Assembly: GCA_003210795.1 (NCBI GenBank)
Contig: QCUJ01000002.1
Location: forward strand, 1 to 64,000
Length of the DNA stretch: 64,000 bases
Direction of reading: 5' to 3'
DNA from: Synechococcus sp. AG-679-B05
GTDB taxonomy: Bacteria > Cyanobacteriota > Cyanobacteriia > PCC-6307 > Cyanobiaceae
Both the position numbers and the translations under genes were made by a program. Under the pieces are notes generated by a model. That model saw only the letters and a program-made list of their open reading frames with translations, made no database searches and was not told where the DNA came from. This document shows positions 44,518-56,289 of this stretch, piece by piece; positions within the stretch are counted from its first letter, which is position 1; the number at the start of each line of letters is the position of its first letter.

Positions 44518-44538
44518 GGCCGGTTGGATCAACCGGCC
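44518..44538 (-). promoter_or_regulatory. Strong hairpin between cbbL and cbbS
   Basis: Nine-bp perfect stem GGCCGGTTG / CAACCGGCC with a 3-base loop, ten bases after the cbbL stop and without a T-run. It is more likely an mRNA-stabilising or processing element than a terminator. Confidence 0.65.
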
Positions 44539-44548
44539 GATGAATCGA

Positions 44549-45964
44549 TCAGTTCTGAACGTCGAGCTTGTCGACGGTGTCGAACTCGAACTTGATCTCC
44601 TTCCAGGTCTCGAGAGCGATCGCCAGCTCAGGGCTGTGCTTACCGGCTTCCGTGAGGATGTCCCGGCTTTCCTTCTCGATCTCGCGACCGGCATTGCGTG
44701 CCTTGACGCAGGCCTCGAGGGCCACACGGTTGGCAGCAGCACCTGCAGCGGAGCCCCAGGGGTGACCGTGGGTACCACCACCGAACTGCAGCACGGAGTC
44801 GTCACCGAAAATGGCGACCAGTGCAGGCATGTGCCAAACGTGGATACCGCCGGAGGCAACGGCGAACACGCCAGGCATGGATCCCCAGTCCTGATCGAAG
44901 AAGTTGCCGCGGCTGCGATCTTCGGGAACGAAGGATTCGCGCAGCTGGTCGATGTAGCCGAGGGTGGTCTGACGATCACCTTCCAACTTGCCGACCACGG
45001 TGCCGGTGTGGAGCTGGTCACCACCGGACAGACGCAGACACTTGGCGAGAACGCGGAAGTGGATGCCGTGCTTGGGGTGACGGTCGATCACCGCGTGCAT
45101 GGCGCGGTGAATGTGCAGGAGCATGCCGTTCTTACGGCACCACTTCGACAGACCGGTGTTGGCTGTGAAACCACCGGTGATGAAGTCGTGCATGACGATC
45201 GGCATTCCGAGTTCCTTGGCGAACTCGGCACGCTCATACATCTCTTCGGGAGTGTTGGCGGTCACATTGAGGTAGTGACCCTTGCGCTCACCGGTCTCCT
45301 GCTCGGACAGCTTGATGGCTTCCGCAACGAATTCGAAGCGGTTCTGCCAACGCTGGAAGGGCTGGGAGTTGATGTTTTCGTCGTCCTTGGTGAAGTCCAG
45401 ACCGCCACGCAGGCATTCATAGACAACACGTCCGTAGTTCTTACCGCTCAAACCGAGTTTCGGTTTGATGGTGCAACCCAGCAGAGGGCGGCCGTACTTG
45501 TTCATCCGGTCGCGTTCGACCTGAATGCCGTTCGGCGGGCCGTAGCAGCTCTTGATGAAGGCCATCGGGAAGCGGATGTCTTCCAGACGGAGGTGGCGGA
45601 GAGCCTTGAAGCCAAAAACGTTGCCGACCAGTGAGGTCAGAACGTTGGTGATGGAACCCTCTTCGAACAAATCGAGGGGGTATGCGATGAACGCATAGAA
45701 AGACTCTCTGTCACCAGGGACGTCCTCGATGCGGTAGCAGCGGCCTTTGTAGAAGTCGAGGTCGGTGAGGAGCTCGGACCAAACAGTGGACCAGGTACCT
45801 GTAGAGGATTCAGCAGCCACAGCTGCGGCAACCTCTTCCTTGGGTACACCTTCCTGGCCGGTGCACTTGAAGCAGGCCAGCAGGTCGGTGTCGAGGGGTA
45901 CGTAATCAGGAGTCCAGTAAGTGTCTCTGTACTCCTTGACCCCAGCGTCGTACTTCTTGCTCAT
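44549..45964 (-). CDS. cbbL: Rubisco large subunit (form IA)
   Basis: A 471-aa large subunit. The carbamylated Lys lies in [16 protein letters not shown], the catalytic Lys in [16 protein letters not shown], and loop 6 in VVGKLEGDR; the N-terminus [21 protein letters not shown] is of the proteobacterial form IA type rather than plant/beta-cyanobacterial IB. It carries out CO2 fixation inside the carboxysome. It follows csoS1 by 73 bp in the carboxysome operon. Confidence 0.98.
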   Translation of the reverse strand: MSKKYDAGVKEYRDTYWTPDYVPLDTDLLACFKCTGQEGVPKEEVAAAVAAESSTGTWSTVWSELLTDLDFYKGRCYRIEDVPGDRESFYAFIAYPLDLFEEGSITNVLTSLVGNVFGFKALRHLRLEDIRFPMAFIKSCYGPPNGIQVERDRMNKYGRPLLGCTIKPKLGLSGKNYGRVVYECLRGGLDFTKDDENINSQPFQRWQNRFEFVAEAIKLSEQETGERKGHYLNVTANTPEEMYERAEFAKELGMPIVMHDFITGGFTANTGLSKWCRKNGMLLHIHRAMHAVIDRHPKHGIHFRVLAKCLRLSGGDQLHTGTVVGKLEGDRQTTLGYIDQLRESFVPEDRSRGNFFDQDWGSMPGVFAVASGGIHVWHMPALVAIFGDDSVLQFGGGTHGHPWGSAAGAAANRVALEACVKARNAGREIEKESRDILTEAGKHSPELAIALETWKEIKFEFDTVDKLDVQN

Positions 45965-46037
45965 GGGAAAACTCCGTTAAGTCGGTGAAGGGGGGTTGAG
46001 ACGTTCGCGTGCCTCATCAGAGGCTCAGCGGAAGATC

Positions 46038-46349
46038 TCAGTCCTTCTGACCAAGGAAGTTGCCATTGCCGAGCGCAGGCTCCACTTCGCGGTGGGGGCG
46101 GGCAATGATGTGAGCAGCAACCAGGCCGTCACCGACACGCTCGCAAGCATCGGCGCCAGCGCGCACTGCAGCGTTCACAGCACCGGTCTCACCGCGCACC
46201 AGAACGGTGACGTAGCCGCCGCCGACGAACTCACGACCGATCAGGCGCACTTCAGCAGCCTTGGTCATGGCATCAGCTGCCTCAATCGCGGGGACCAGAC
46301 CGCGGGTCTCGATCATGCCGAGAGCGATGCCCATGGTTTCGTTAGCCAT
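46038..46349 (-). CDS. csoS1: Carboxysome shell hexamer CsoS1
   Basis: A 103-aa BMC-H protein (MANETMGIALGMIETRGLVPAIEAADAMTKAAEVRLIGREFVGGGYVTVLVRGETG...), the main facet tile of the shell. It is the first gene of the operon, as in other marine Synechococcus and Prochlorococcus where only one basic csoS1 gene precedes cbbL. Its core is nearly duplicated in csoS1E at the other end of the cluster. Confidence 0.97.
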   Translation of the reverse strand: MANETMGIALGMIETRGLVPAIEAADAMTKAAEVRLIGREFVGGGYVTVLVRGETGAVNAAVRAGADACERVGDGLVAAHIIARPHREVEPALGNGNFLGQKD

Positions 46350-46692
46350 TGCCTACCGGTAGAAGGGGTGGAATGTTCGCTCGGGACATTGCTCCGCCGA
46401 ACCCCCTTCCGTCAAGGGATTTGGACACACTTCCGGATCACTGTCCATAGTGAACCTGATAAGCCACGCTTATCAGCCTGTCTGTGACTGTTCCGATCTG
46501 CTGTGGTTGTTCCTGTGGGCACATGCCCACATCCCGTTGCCGAACTGATTTTTCACCCATAACTTCACCAAATGCAGCGGTCCCGAGGCCTTGCCAAGGG
46601 GTGGAATGTTCAACCCATACCGCTGCTTCCCAAATTCAGCCTGGTTTCCGTCGAGTCTCGCCCCACAATGGTGAGCCTTCTCAATCCTTTCT
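46350..46692 (-). promoter_or_regulatory. Promoter region of the carboxysome operon
   Basis: This 343-bp gap between divergent csoS1 and rdgB contains no gene. It holds a 16-bp direct repeat (AAGGGGTGGAATGTTC) at 46363-46378 and 46596-46611, an inverted repeat TGATAAG-N5-CTTATCA at 46457-46475, and a palindrome TGTGGGC-ACAT-GCCCACA at 46514-46531. The first inverted repeat contains TAA-N7-TTA, which fits the TNA-N7/8-TNA pattern bound by LysR-type regulators of Rubisco genes (CbbR/RbcR). Confidence 0.55.
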
Positions 46693-47274
46693 TTGCGGCA
46701 ACTTCTGACCATTGCCACAGGCAATCCGATCAAGGTTGCCGAGATCGAGGCGATGCTCGGTCCCCTTTCGGTTGAAGTTCAACGTCAACCGGACGATCTC
46801 GATGTGGAGGAGACAGGGTCCACCTATCTCGAAAACGCTGAGCTGAAAGCAACAGCAGCTGCTCTTCGTACCCGTGGCTGGGCCCTGGCTGATGATTCAG
46901 GCTTGGAGGTGGATGGTCTGAACGGAGCGCCAGGACTCTTTTCAGCCCGCTACGCGGATGGGAATCCGGCCAAGATCCAACGTGTTCTTGACGAGCTTGG
47001 GCCCACGCCTTACCGCAGCGCCTGTTTCCGCAGCACGATGGTTCTCTCCAACCCCCAGGGGGAATGCGTTGCATCCGCCGAAGGAATTTGCTGGGGGGAG
47101 TTGCTCATGGCACCGGATTACGCCGATGGTGGCTACGAATCTCTGCTCTGGGTTCGGGAAGCGAACTGCACCTACGGGGCCATGAATACGGTGCAACTGA
47201 GCCGCCTGGGCAGTCGCGGCAAGGCAGCACGTGCCCTTGCCGATGATCTACGCCGTCATCTTCGTCTGAACTGA
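46693..47274 (+). CDS. rdgB: dITP/XTP pyrophosphatase (RdgB/HAM1)
   Basis: A 193-aa nucleotide sanitiser: LTIATGNPIKVAEIEAML at the N-terminus, then ALADDSGLEVDGLNGAPGLFSARYA with catalytic acids. It removes inosine and xanthosine triphosphates. The frame starts with TTG at 46693 (MRQLLTIATGNP). It separates csoS1D from csoS1 and is commonly found at this locus in picocyanobacteria. Its stop is followed by a pentanucleotide repeat. Confidence 0.93.
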   Translation: MRQLLTIATGNPIKVAEIEAMLGPLSVEVQRQPDDLDVEETGSTYLENAELKATAAALRTRGWALADDSGLEVDGLNGAPGLFSARYADGNPAKIQRVLDELGPTPYRSACFRSTMVLSNPQGECVASAEGICWGELLMAPDYADGGYESLLWVREANCTYGAMNTVQLSRLGSRGKAARALADDLRRHLRLN

Positions 47275-47275
47275 A

Positions 47276-47310
47276 CTCAGCTCAGCTCAGCTCAGCTCAG
47301 CTCAGCTCAG
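47276..47310. repeat. Seven tandem copies of CTCAG
   Basis: Perfect (CTCAG)7 array between the convergent ends of rdgB and csoS1D. It includes the csoS1D stop codon and its last two codons. On the minus strand the stop is made within the first two units, so changes in copy number above two would not alter the CsoS1D protein. Confidence 0.95.
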
Positions 47311-48087
47311 CATGGAACGGCTGTTGATCCTGTCGATCGCACGCATCGCGGCGGCGGCGGCCTCCTCAACATCCCCTTCGCGTCCGGCAAGGGTGAGACG
47401 CCCGAAGGCTCCAACGGCCTTCACATCAACGAGAGTGATGTTGGATGATTTTTCGGCTTCATTGGCCGCAATCAGCACATAACCGGCTGGTTCGGTTTCA
47501 AGGATGAACATGCTCATCCCAGCCTCAATCATCGAACCACGGCGATTCAGTCGGTTGATCAGAACGGCATGGTCGGGGGTGATCGCACGGATCACTTCCG
47601 TCCAGCTCACGTCCGCAGGAGTGCGCTGATCAATAGAACTTCCAATTGCCTCGAGCACCACATCACCGGAGTGGAGCACGGTGCTCTGGTCGCGGTGGTA
47701 CAGAGCCATCGAGCCAAAGGCTCTCTCCACAACCATCTGGCCGAGCCGCACATTGCTGGCCTTCAAGGCAATGTCGGTGACCCGGTGAACAGCCATTCCT
47801 GGAGAAACCTCCATCCAGAGACAGGCATCACCGGGGATGGGCAGGAAGCCCTGACTCACCGAACCCATATAGGCCGCCAACTGAGGCTGAAGCGAATCGA
47901 TGAAAACGTGCGTTCTCAGTTCGATCGACTGAACATGACTGTTCTGCCGCTGCAGCCGAGGTGATTCGGAATCGGTGGTGACCACACAACTGGCTCCCCC
48001 CTGCTGGGGGGTCACTTCAGTGCCGGTGACGAGAGCTCTTCCGCCGCGTCGCCGCTCCTGGGCTTCGAGGCCGGCAAAACGGGTCAT
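47302..48087 (-). CDS. csoS1D: Carboxysome tandem-BMC shell protein CsoS1D
   Basis: A 261-aa protein with two fused BMC domains (trimer, BMC-T). It carries [54 protein letters not shown] in the first half and [30 protein letters not shown] in the second. Known CsoS1D trimers stack and have gated pores for larger metabolites. I chose the ATG at 48087; a TTG at 48120 is possible. Its last codons and stop are written in the CTCAG repeat array. Confidence 0.94.
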   Translation of the reverse strand: MTRFAGLEAQERRRGGRALVTGTEVTPQQGGASCVVTTDSESPRLQRQNSHVQSIELRTHVFIDSLQPQLAAYMGSVSQGFLPIPGDACLWMEVSPGMAVHRVTDIALKASNVRLGQMVVERAFGSMALYHRDQSTVLHSGDVVLEAIGSSIDQRTPADVSWTEVIRAITPDHAVLINRLNRRGSMIEAGMSMFILETEPAGYVLIAANEAEKSSNITLVDVKAVGAFGRLTLAGREGDVEEAAAAAMRAIDRINSRSMLS

Positions 48088-48201
48088 GGGCGGGAGTGTA
48101 CCGGACGATTTCTCGCTCAACCGACGAATGAACAGTTCTCGGCCTTGGTCTTGCGTCTCTCAGAGCAGCCGATACCGTCCGCACAAACGCACCGATGGGC
48201 C

Positions 48202-48576
48202 ATGGCGATCCCTGATCAATCAGCTGTGAAAGCAATCGATCTGAATGCAGATCAGGCCCTTGGGATGGTCAGCTTTGGGCTGATGCAGCGCCTGGCTCAG
48301 GACGGCCAGGTGGATTTGCCCTGGTTGGAAAGCCCGGGGAACGCCAATGCCGATCGCCTGCGTCAGCTGCGTCAGCGCTTGGAACTCACCTCTCTGGCGA
48401 TCGAAACCGGAGCACCTCTGAGCACCGCTGAAGTCAGCCTGCTGTTGGGAGCACGGCCGGGCACGGAGAAGGTGGAACGGGGAGGCTTGGTGGCCCGCCG
48501 CGTCAGCCGCAATGTCTGGCGACTGAGCAGAAGGGATGAGAACGATCGCTATGACGGGTTCCGCCGCCGCCTTTGA
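48202..48576 (+). CDS. Conserved-looking hypothetical protein (124 aa)
   Basis: Soluble, helical, Arg/Leu-rich protein starting MAIPDQSAVKAIDLNADQALGMVSFGLMQRLAQ. The C-terminal half (ALSTAEVSLLLGARPG-type helix, then RRVSRNVWRLSRRDENDRYDGFRRR) is strongly basic and could contact nucleic acid. I recognise no family with confidence. It is divergent from csoS1D and 113 bp upstream of chlN. Confidence 0.6.
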   Translation: MAIPDQSAVKAIDLNADQALGMVSFGLMQRLAQDGQVDLPWLESPGNANADRLRQLRQRLELTSLAIETGAPLSTAEVSLLLGARPGTEKVERGGLVARRVSRNVWRLSRRDENDRYDGFRRRL

Positions 48577-48671
48577 ACTCCGCCTCTGAACTCACACTTC
48601 AACTGCCGATCCCAAAGAGTTTCAGTCGCAGCCAGCGATCAAAGCTGAATTTTGTGCACGGTGAGGCCTGA

Positions 48672-49967
<1,296 letters not shown>

Positions 49968-49971
49968 TCCG

Positions 49972-51546
49972 ATGGAGCTGACCCTCTGGACCTACGAAGG
50001 CCCTCCCCACGTGGGCGCAATGCGGATCGCCGCCTCAATGGAGGGGGTTCACTACGTGCTGCATGCTCCCCAGGGAGACACCTACGCCGATCTGCTGTTC
50101 ACGATGATCGAGCGGCGGGGTAAGCGGCCACCTGTCACCTACACCACATTCCAGGCACGGGACCTGGGAGGCGACACCGCCGAACTGGTCAAGCGTCATG
50201 TGCGGGAAGCGGTGGACCGGTTTCAGCCGGAGGCGCTGCTGGTGGGAGAAAGCTGCACCGCGGAACTCATCCAGGACCAGCCAGGAGCCCTGGCCCAGGG
50301 GATGGATCTGCCTATCCCCGTGGTGAGCCTTGAGCTTCCGGCCTACAGCAAAAAGGAGAACTGGGGAGCATCAGAAACCTTTTATCAGGTGCTGCGTGGA
50401 CTGCTGCGCAGTCAGGCCCCCGAAAAAGCAAGTCATGATCCGACTGCCTGGCAGAACCAGGGGCGCCGCCCCCGCGTGAACCTGCTCGGGCCCTCCCTAC
50501 TCGGCTTCCGCTGCCGTGATGACGTGCTGGAAGTGCAAAAACTGCTCACCATGCATGGCATTGATGTTGGCGTGGTGGCTCCTCTGGGGGCGGGCGTCGG
50601 CGACATCCGTCGCCTGCCGCAGGCGGACCTGAATGTTTGCCTGTATCCCGAAGTCGCCGAATCCGGCTGCAGCTGGCTGGAGCGAACCTTCGGGATGCCC
50701 TTCACACGCACCGTGCCGATCGGGGTCGGCGCCACCCACGACTTTCTTGTCGAGCTGCATGGACTGCTGGGGATGACTCCTCCCTCCGCAGAGGAGGGCT
50801 ATCGCCGTTCGCGACTTCCCTGGTACTCGGAATCGGTGGACTCCACTTATCTCACCGGCAAGCGGGTGTTCATTTTTGGCGATGGCACCCACGCGCTGGC
50901 AGCGGCCCGCATCTGTAATGAAGAACTTGGATTCACCGTGGTGGGGCTCGGCACCTACAGCAGGGAGATGGCGCGACCAATGCGGGCCGCCGCACGGGAG
51001 CTTGGGCTTGAAGCGCTGATCAGCGACGACTATCTGGCCGTGGAGGCCGCCATGGCTGACGCCTCTCCGGAACTAGTGCTGGGCACTCAGATGGAGCGCC
51101 ACAGCGCCAAACGCCTGGGCCTTCCCTGCGCCGTAATAAGTACACCGATGCACGTTCAGGACGTTCCGGCGCGCACTAGCCCCCAGATGGGCTGGGAGGG
51201 AGCCAATGTGATCTTCGACTCCTGGGTTCACCCACTGATGATGGGGCTGGAGGAGCACCTGATCGGTATGTTCCGCCACGACTTCGAATTTGTGGATGGG
51301 CATCAGAGCCATCTGGGGCAGGCCGGTGGAACCGGCATGGGATCAGAGCAGGCCAAATCATGCGAAAGCACGCCCAGTGAAACGGATCTGATCTGGACCG
51401 CCGACGGTGAAGCCGAGCTGAACAAGATCCCCTTCTTCGTCAGAGGAAAGGTGCGGCGAAATGCCGAGGCCTACGCCAGACAAGTGGGCTGCCGAGAGAT
51501 CAGCAGCGAAACGCTCTATGACGCAAAGGCCCACTACAAAGCATGA
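49972..51546 (+). CDS. chlB: Light-independent protochlorophyllide reductase subunit B
   Basis: A 524-aa partner of Chl[64 protein letters not shown], and a C-terminal region [19 protein letters not shown] that closes the substrate pocket. The cluster-ligating Asp and the catalytic Asp lie in the family-conserved N-terminal and DDYLAV regions by position. It is encoded directly after chlN; chlL follows after 150 bp. Confidence 0.95.
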   Translation: MELTLWTYEGPPHVGAMRIAASMEGVHYVLHAPQGDTYADLLFTMIERRGKRPPVTYTTFQARDLGGDTAELVKRHVREAVDRFQPEALLVGESCTAELIQDQPGALAQGMDLPIPVVSLELPAYSKKENWGASETFYQVLRGLLRSQAPEKASHDPTAWQNQGRRPRVNLLGPSLLGFRCRDDVLEVQKLLTMHGIDVGVVAPLGAGVGDIRRLPQADLNVCLYPEVAESGCSWLERTFGMPFTRTVPIGVGATHDFLVELHGLLGMTPPSAEEGYRRSRLPWYSESVDSTYLTGKRVFIFGDGTHALAAARICNEELGFTVVGLGTYSREMARPMRAAARELGLEALISDDYLAVEAAMADASPELVLGTQMERHSAKRLGLPCAVISTPMHVQDVPARTSPQMGWEGANVIFDSWVHPLMMGLEEHLIGMFRHDFEFVDGHQSHLGQAGGTGMGSEQAKSCESTPSETDLIWTADGEAELNKIPFFVRGKVRRNAEAYARQVGCREISSETLYDAKAHYKA

Positions 51547-51669
51547 GCATTTGCACTCAATTATTTTTAATTAATGCAAAGAAATGTGCGGCCTGGCTGA
51601 TGTCAGTGGGAGCAGATCTATCGATTACCGGTGAAATCTGCCCCTTGAACATCGGCTGCTGTTGAATGA

Positions 51670-52587
<918 letters not shown>

Positions 52588-52588
52588 A

Positions 52589-53563
<975 letters not shown>

Positions 53564-53612
53564 TCAGTCTGCCGTTGTCAAGGCTCCATCCCATGGAGGG
53601 CATTGATGAATC

Positions 53613-54011
53613 TCAACGCCAAACAACGCGTAGACGGTTGGGCGCGATCCATTGATCTTGGTTTTCGAGCAATCGCTGTTCACCCCCGAGGGTGAACAGT
53701 CGATCAAAACCCGACTGAAGCGATTCGAGCTTCGCAGTTTCCACAGCCACAACTGCCGCGATCTCACCGTGGCGTTCAAGCCTCTCCTGATAGGCCACCG
53801 ATAGACGAACAACGCTGACGCAACCGAGCAAGATCAGGCCGGCCTTGGCTCCAAGAGCGATCAAGCTGCAGTGAAGTTCCTGACGATCAAGCTTCCGCTG
53901 GATCAATGCAGCACGATCAGCCGCCGTGACGGACTCAACCGATCGAGGCGACGGGTTCGTCTCCTGCCGCGGTTCAACTGGATGAAAGGAGCGAGCAGAA
54001 GACGCCGTCAA
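53613..54011 (-). CDS. Hypothetical membrane-anchored protein (132 aa)
   Basis: A charged N-terminus of ~45 residues is followed by one hydrophobic segment (ALGAKAGLILLGCVSVVRLSVAY, ~53-75) and a coiled-coil-like region (RLERHGEIAAVVAVETAKLESLQ), a FtsL/DivIC-like topology. No family is recognised. It lies between por and psaM on the same strand. Confidence 0.6.
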   Translation of the reverse strand: MTASSARSFHPVEPRQETNPSPRSVESVTAADRAALIQRKLDRQELHCSLIALGAKAGLILLGCVSVVRLSVAYQERLERHGEIAAVVAVETAKLESLQSGFDRLFTLGGEQRLLENQDQWIAPNRLRVVWR

Positions 54012-54084
54012 CGCAAGGGATCAGATGTCCGCTTGTAACGCAGCGAACAGCCGCTGCCAAGACTCACGTCACCCCTGATTGCAA

Positions 54085-54189
54085 TCAAGCCTCGTAAAGA
54101 CTGATCGAAAGACGCAGGGCCAGAACAGCGGCATGGGCGGCCACCACGAGGGCAATGAAGATTTCTGGCGTGGTTAGGGCAGTGCTCAT
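54085..54189 (-). CDS. psaM: Photosystem I reaction centre subunit XII (PsaM)
   Basis: A 34-residue single-span thylakoid protein, starting MSTALTTPEIFIALVVAAHA and ending RLSISLYEA. The TPEIFIALVVAAHA span and LALRLSISLY end match the PsaM pattern of cyanobacteria. PsaM sits at the trimer interface of photosystem I. It is too short for usual ORF callers. The ATG at 54189 sits well away from the neighbouring gene starts, and a monocistronic message is likely. Confidence 0.85.
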   Translation of the reverse strand: MSTALTTPEIFIALVVAAHAAVLALRLSISLYEA

Positions 54190-54272
54190 GAAGCAAAAGA
54201 ACCAATCAGCTCCATTCTTCTCCATAAGGATGGCTAGAGGCCATCATTCGCAAAGGCCTGTCACACCACTCG

Positions 54273-54743
54273 ATGGAACCGGTCCAGATCAATGCCGCGA
54301 TGATCCGGCGTCTCGACCTCTCTCCCCTGGAGGTCTGGAGCAGTCGTCCCCTGGCGGAGCTGCTGGAGCAAGGCCCGGTTCTCGAGCTGAATTTCGACTG
54401 GCCCAGAGAAGCCACGGATCCAAGGGAGCTGGCGGAATGCCCGGAACCACGCCTCTGGGCGCTGCGAGCCGATGCCCGCTTTCCGTGGTTACCGCTGCTG
54501 CTGGAGCGCGACAGGGGCAGCCTGATCCGCCATGTGGCCATGGTGGTTCCCCACAGCTTCAGCCGCAGTGAGGGACTGCGTTTCGAACCTCAGGCCCTGG
54601 AGTTGTGGATCACCCACCGCATGATGCAACTGGACGATCTCTGCAGCTCAACGCTGGGACGATCGATGCGGGGGAACCTCTCACAGATGGCCGCCGCCCT
54701 TGGCTACGAGCTGGATGACAATTTCTGGAACCTGCTGAATTGA
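54273..54743 (+). CDS. CRR6-like NDH-1 assembly protein
   Basis: A 156-aa soluble protein resembling the chlororespiratory-reduction-6 / DUF1817 family (MIRRLDLSPLEVWSSRPL, WPREATDPRELAECPEPRLWALRADARFPWLPLLLERD). Plant CRR6 and the Synechocystis homologue help assemble the NDH-1 hydrophilic arm (NdhI). The family assignment is by recognised motifs only. It converges on the TauE/SafE gene with a 4-bp gap. Confidence 0.7.
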   Translation: MEPVQINAAMIRRLDLSPLEVWSSRPLAELLEQGPVLELNFDWPREATDPRELAECPEPRLWALRADARFPWLPLLLERDRGSLIRHVAMVVPHSFSRSEGLRFEPQALELWITHRMMQLDDLCSSTLGRSMRGNLSQMAAALGYELDDNFWNLLN

Positions 54744-54747
54744 TGGT

Positions 54748-55518
54748 TCAAGCCATCAGCAGATGGAGAGCACGGCGGCAGCTATCGATCGCCAGCACAA
54801 TGGCCAACCCTCGCAGCAAACGCACCAGCAGCGTGGCATCGAACTGATCCAGTCGACTGGCCGTCGACTGGGCCGAGATCGCCGCCACCCCACCAAGCAG
54901 CAACCCCATCAAAGGAACTCCGCGGCTTTCATGCAGGAACTGCAGGGACGCGGCGGTGGCGGAGCAGAAGACTGCCACCGTGCTCAGACGCACGGCGCGA
55001 TGGATCGGTAAACCGAGCGGTCCGCTCATCAGCGGCACCATCACCAACCCGCCACCCAGGCCAAGCATGCCCGCGGTCCATCCAGCGATACAACCCACAC
55101 CCCCCAGCCAACCAATGGCCTGCTCTTCACCCGGCTCAGCAGACTCCTCTGAGGCGGGCCGATCGCGAACGACAAAGGCCAACACCACATAGATCAGTGT
55201 TTGCATCGCCAGCAGAACCCAACCGGAGACCAGTCCAGCCAGACCGCCGAACAGCAAGGCCGAACCAAACGCGGCCCCACCGATGACGACGCTGGATCGC
55301 AACGGCAACGAGCCGCTGCGAAGATGGGCCACAAGACCGGCGAGAGCCGTGGGGACGATGGCGAAGCTGCTGGTGGCCAGGGCTTGATGGGGCGGAAGAT
55401 TCAGCCAGAGCAGCAGGGGCGCGAAAATCAAACCGCCCCCGATTCCCAGAAGACCGGCGAGTCCGCCGGCGAACAAACCGAGTCCGATCAGCAGAGGAAT
55501 ATCCCACCAGGGCAGCAC
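54748..55518 (-). CDS. TauE/SafE-family membrane permease
   Basis: About 256 aa with eight hydrophobic segments and the repeated family motif: GLAGLLGIGGGLIFAPLLL near the N-terminus and GMLGLGGGLVMVPLM at its centre. Members export sulfite, sulfoacetate or similar anions, or take up others; the substrate here is unknown. The open frame continues upstream into sequence with no family match and overlaps the divergent gene, so I chose the GTG at 55518. Confidence 0.85.
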   Translation of the reverse strand: MLPWWDIPLLIGLGLFAGGLAGLLGIGGGLIFAPLLLWLNLPPHQALATSSFAIVPTALAGLVAHLRSGSLPLRSSVVIGGAAFGSALLFGGLAGLVSGWVLLAMQTLIYVVLAFVVRDRPASEESAEPGEEQAIGWLGGVGCIAGWTAGMLGLGGGLVMVPLMSGPLGLPIHRAVRLSTVAVFCSATAASLQFLHESRGVPLMGLLLGGVAAISAQSTASRLDQFDATLLVRLLRGLAIVLAIDSCRRALHLLMA

Positions 55519-55545
55519 CGCAACCACTCGCGCAGGAACACCAGC

Positions 55546-56289
55546 ATGCCGACCACCGCAACCTGGGGACGACTTTTGCCCAGTTTCACGAGCGATGGGC
55601 GCACCCAGATGGTGCTGGACCGTCTTCTGCTGGAGCAGACGATTCATACCCCTGTTCTGCGTTTCTACCGCTGGGATGGTCCCTGGTTGTCGCTGGGTCG
55701 ACATCAGCGGGACTGGCCTCAACACTGGACCGATCTGGCGCGGAGCAACCAGATCGGACTGGTCCGAAGACCCAGTGGTGGCCAGACTGTGCTGCATGCC
55801 GGTGGACTCACCTATGCCCTGATCTGGCCGTCAGCACCGCGCCGCCGCCGTGAGGCCTATCGACAGGCCTGTCAGTGGCTCATCCATGGGTTCGCAGCCC
55901 TTGGGATGCCCCTGCACTTCGGCGATGAGCCGGCGGGACTGAGCGAGGCGAACTGCTTTTCAAGCTGCACGGCTGCCGACCTTGTTGATTCGCAAGGCAT
56001 CAAACGCGTCGGCAGTGCACAACGCTGGCTGCATGGGCGGCTCTTGCAGCACGGAGAGATCCTGCTGGATCCGCCACAGGCTTTGTGGCAAACGCTGTTT
56101 GGATCACCTGCTCCACCATCTGCAGAACTCGAGCCCCACAAACTGGAAACGACACTTGTGGACGCATTCAAGGAAAGCTGGCCAGACCTGAGCTGGCGAG
56201 AGCAGCCACTCAATCCAGGGGAACTTCAGGCGCTGGAGGCCTCACTGGCGGAAGAGCTGGAGCTGACCTCCATGGAACCCACGATCTGA
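55546..56289 (+). CDS. Lipoate-protein ligase A-like protein
   Basis: A 247-aa BPL/LplA-fold protein: MVLDRLLLEQ, VLRFYRWDGPWLSLGRHQ, VRRPSGGQTVLHAGGLTYAL (the lipoyl-binding RRxSGG motif) and KRVGSAQRWLHGRLLQHGEILL. It probably transfers lipoyl or octanoyl groups to E2 or GcvH proteins, but some relatives have other acyl substrates. Its start is 27 bp from the divergent TauE start; its 3' end overlaps the protease gene by 64 bases. Confidence 0.85.
   Translation: MPTTATWGRLLPSFTSDGRTQMVLDRLLLEQTIHTPVLRFYRWDGPWLSLGRHQRDWPQHWTDLARSNQIGLVRRPSGGQTVLHAGGLTYALIWPSAPRRRREAYRQACQWLIHGFAALGMPLHFGDEPAGLSEANCFSSCTAADLVDSQGIKRVGSAQRWLHGRLLQHGEILLDPPQALWQTLFGSPAPPSAELEPHKLETTLVDAFKESWPDLSWREQPLNPGELQALEASLAEELELTSMEPTI

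Noticed and set aside
44540..45634. 364-codon open frame opposite cbbL
   Set aside because: High-GC third-position shadow of the Rubisco large subunit; no protein-like motifs.
47276..47310. Possible CRISPR array
   Set aside because: The 5-bp units are contiguous with no spacers and no cas genes are present; it is a simple microsatellite.
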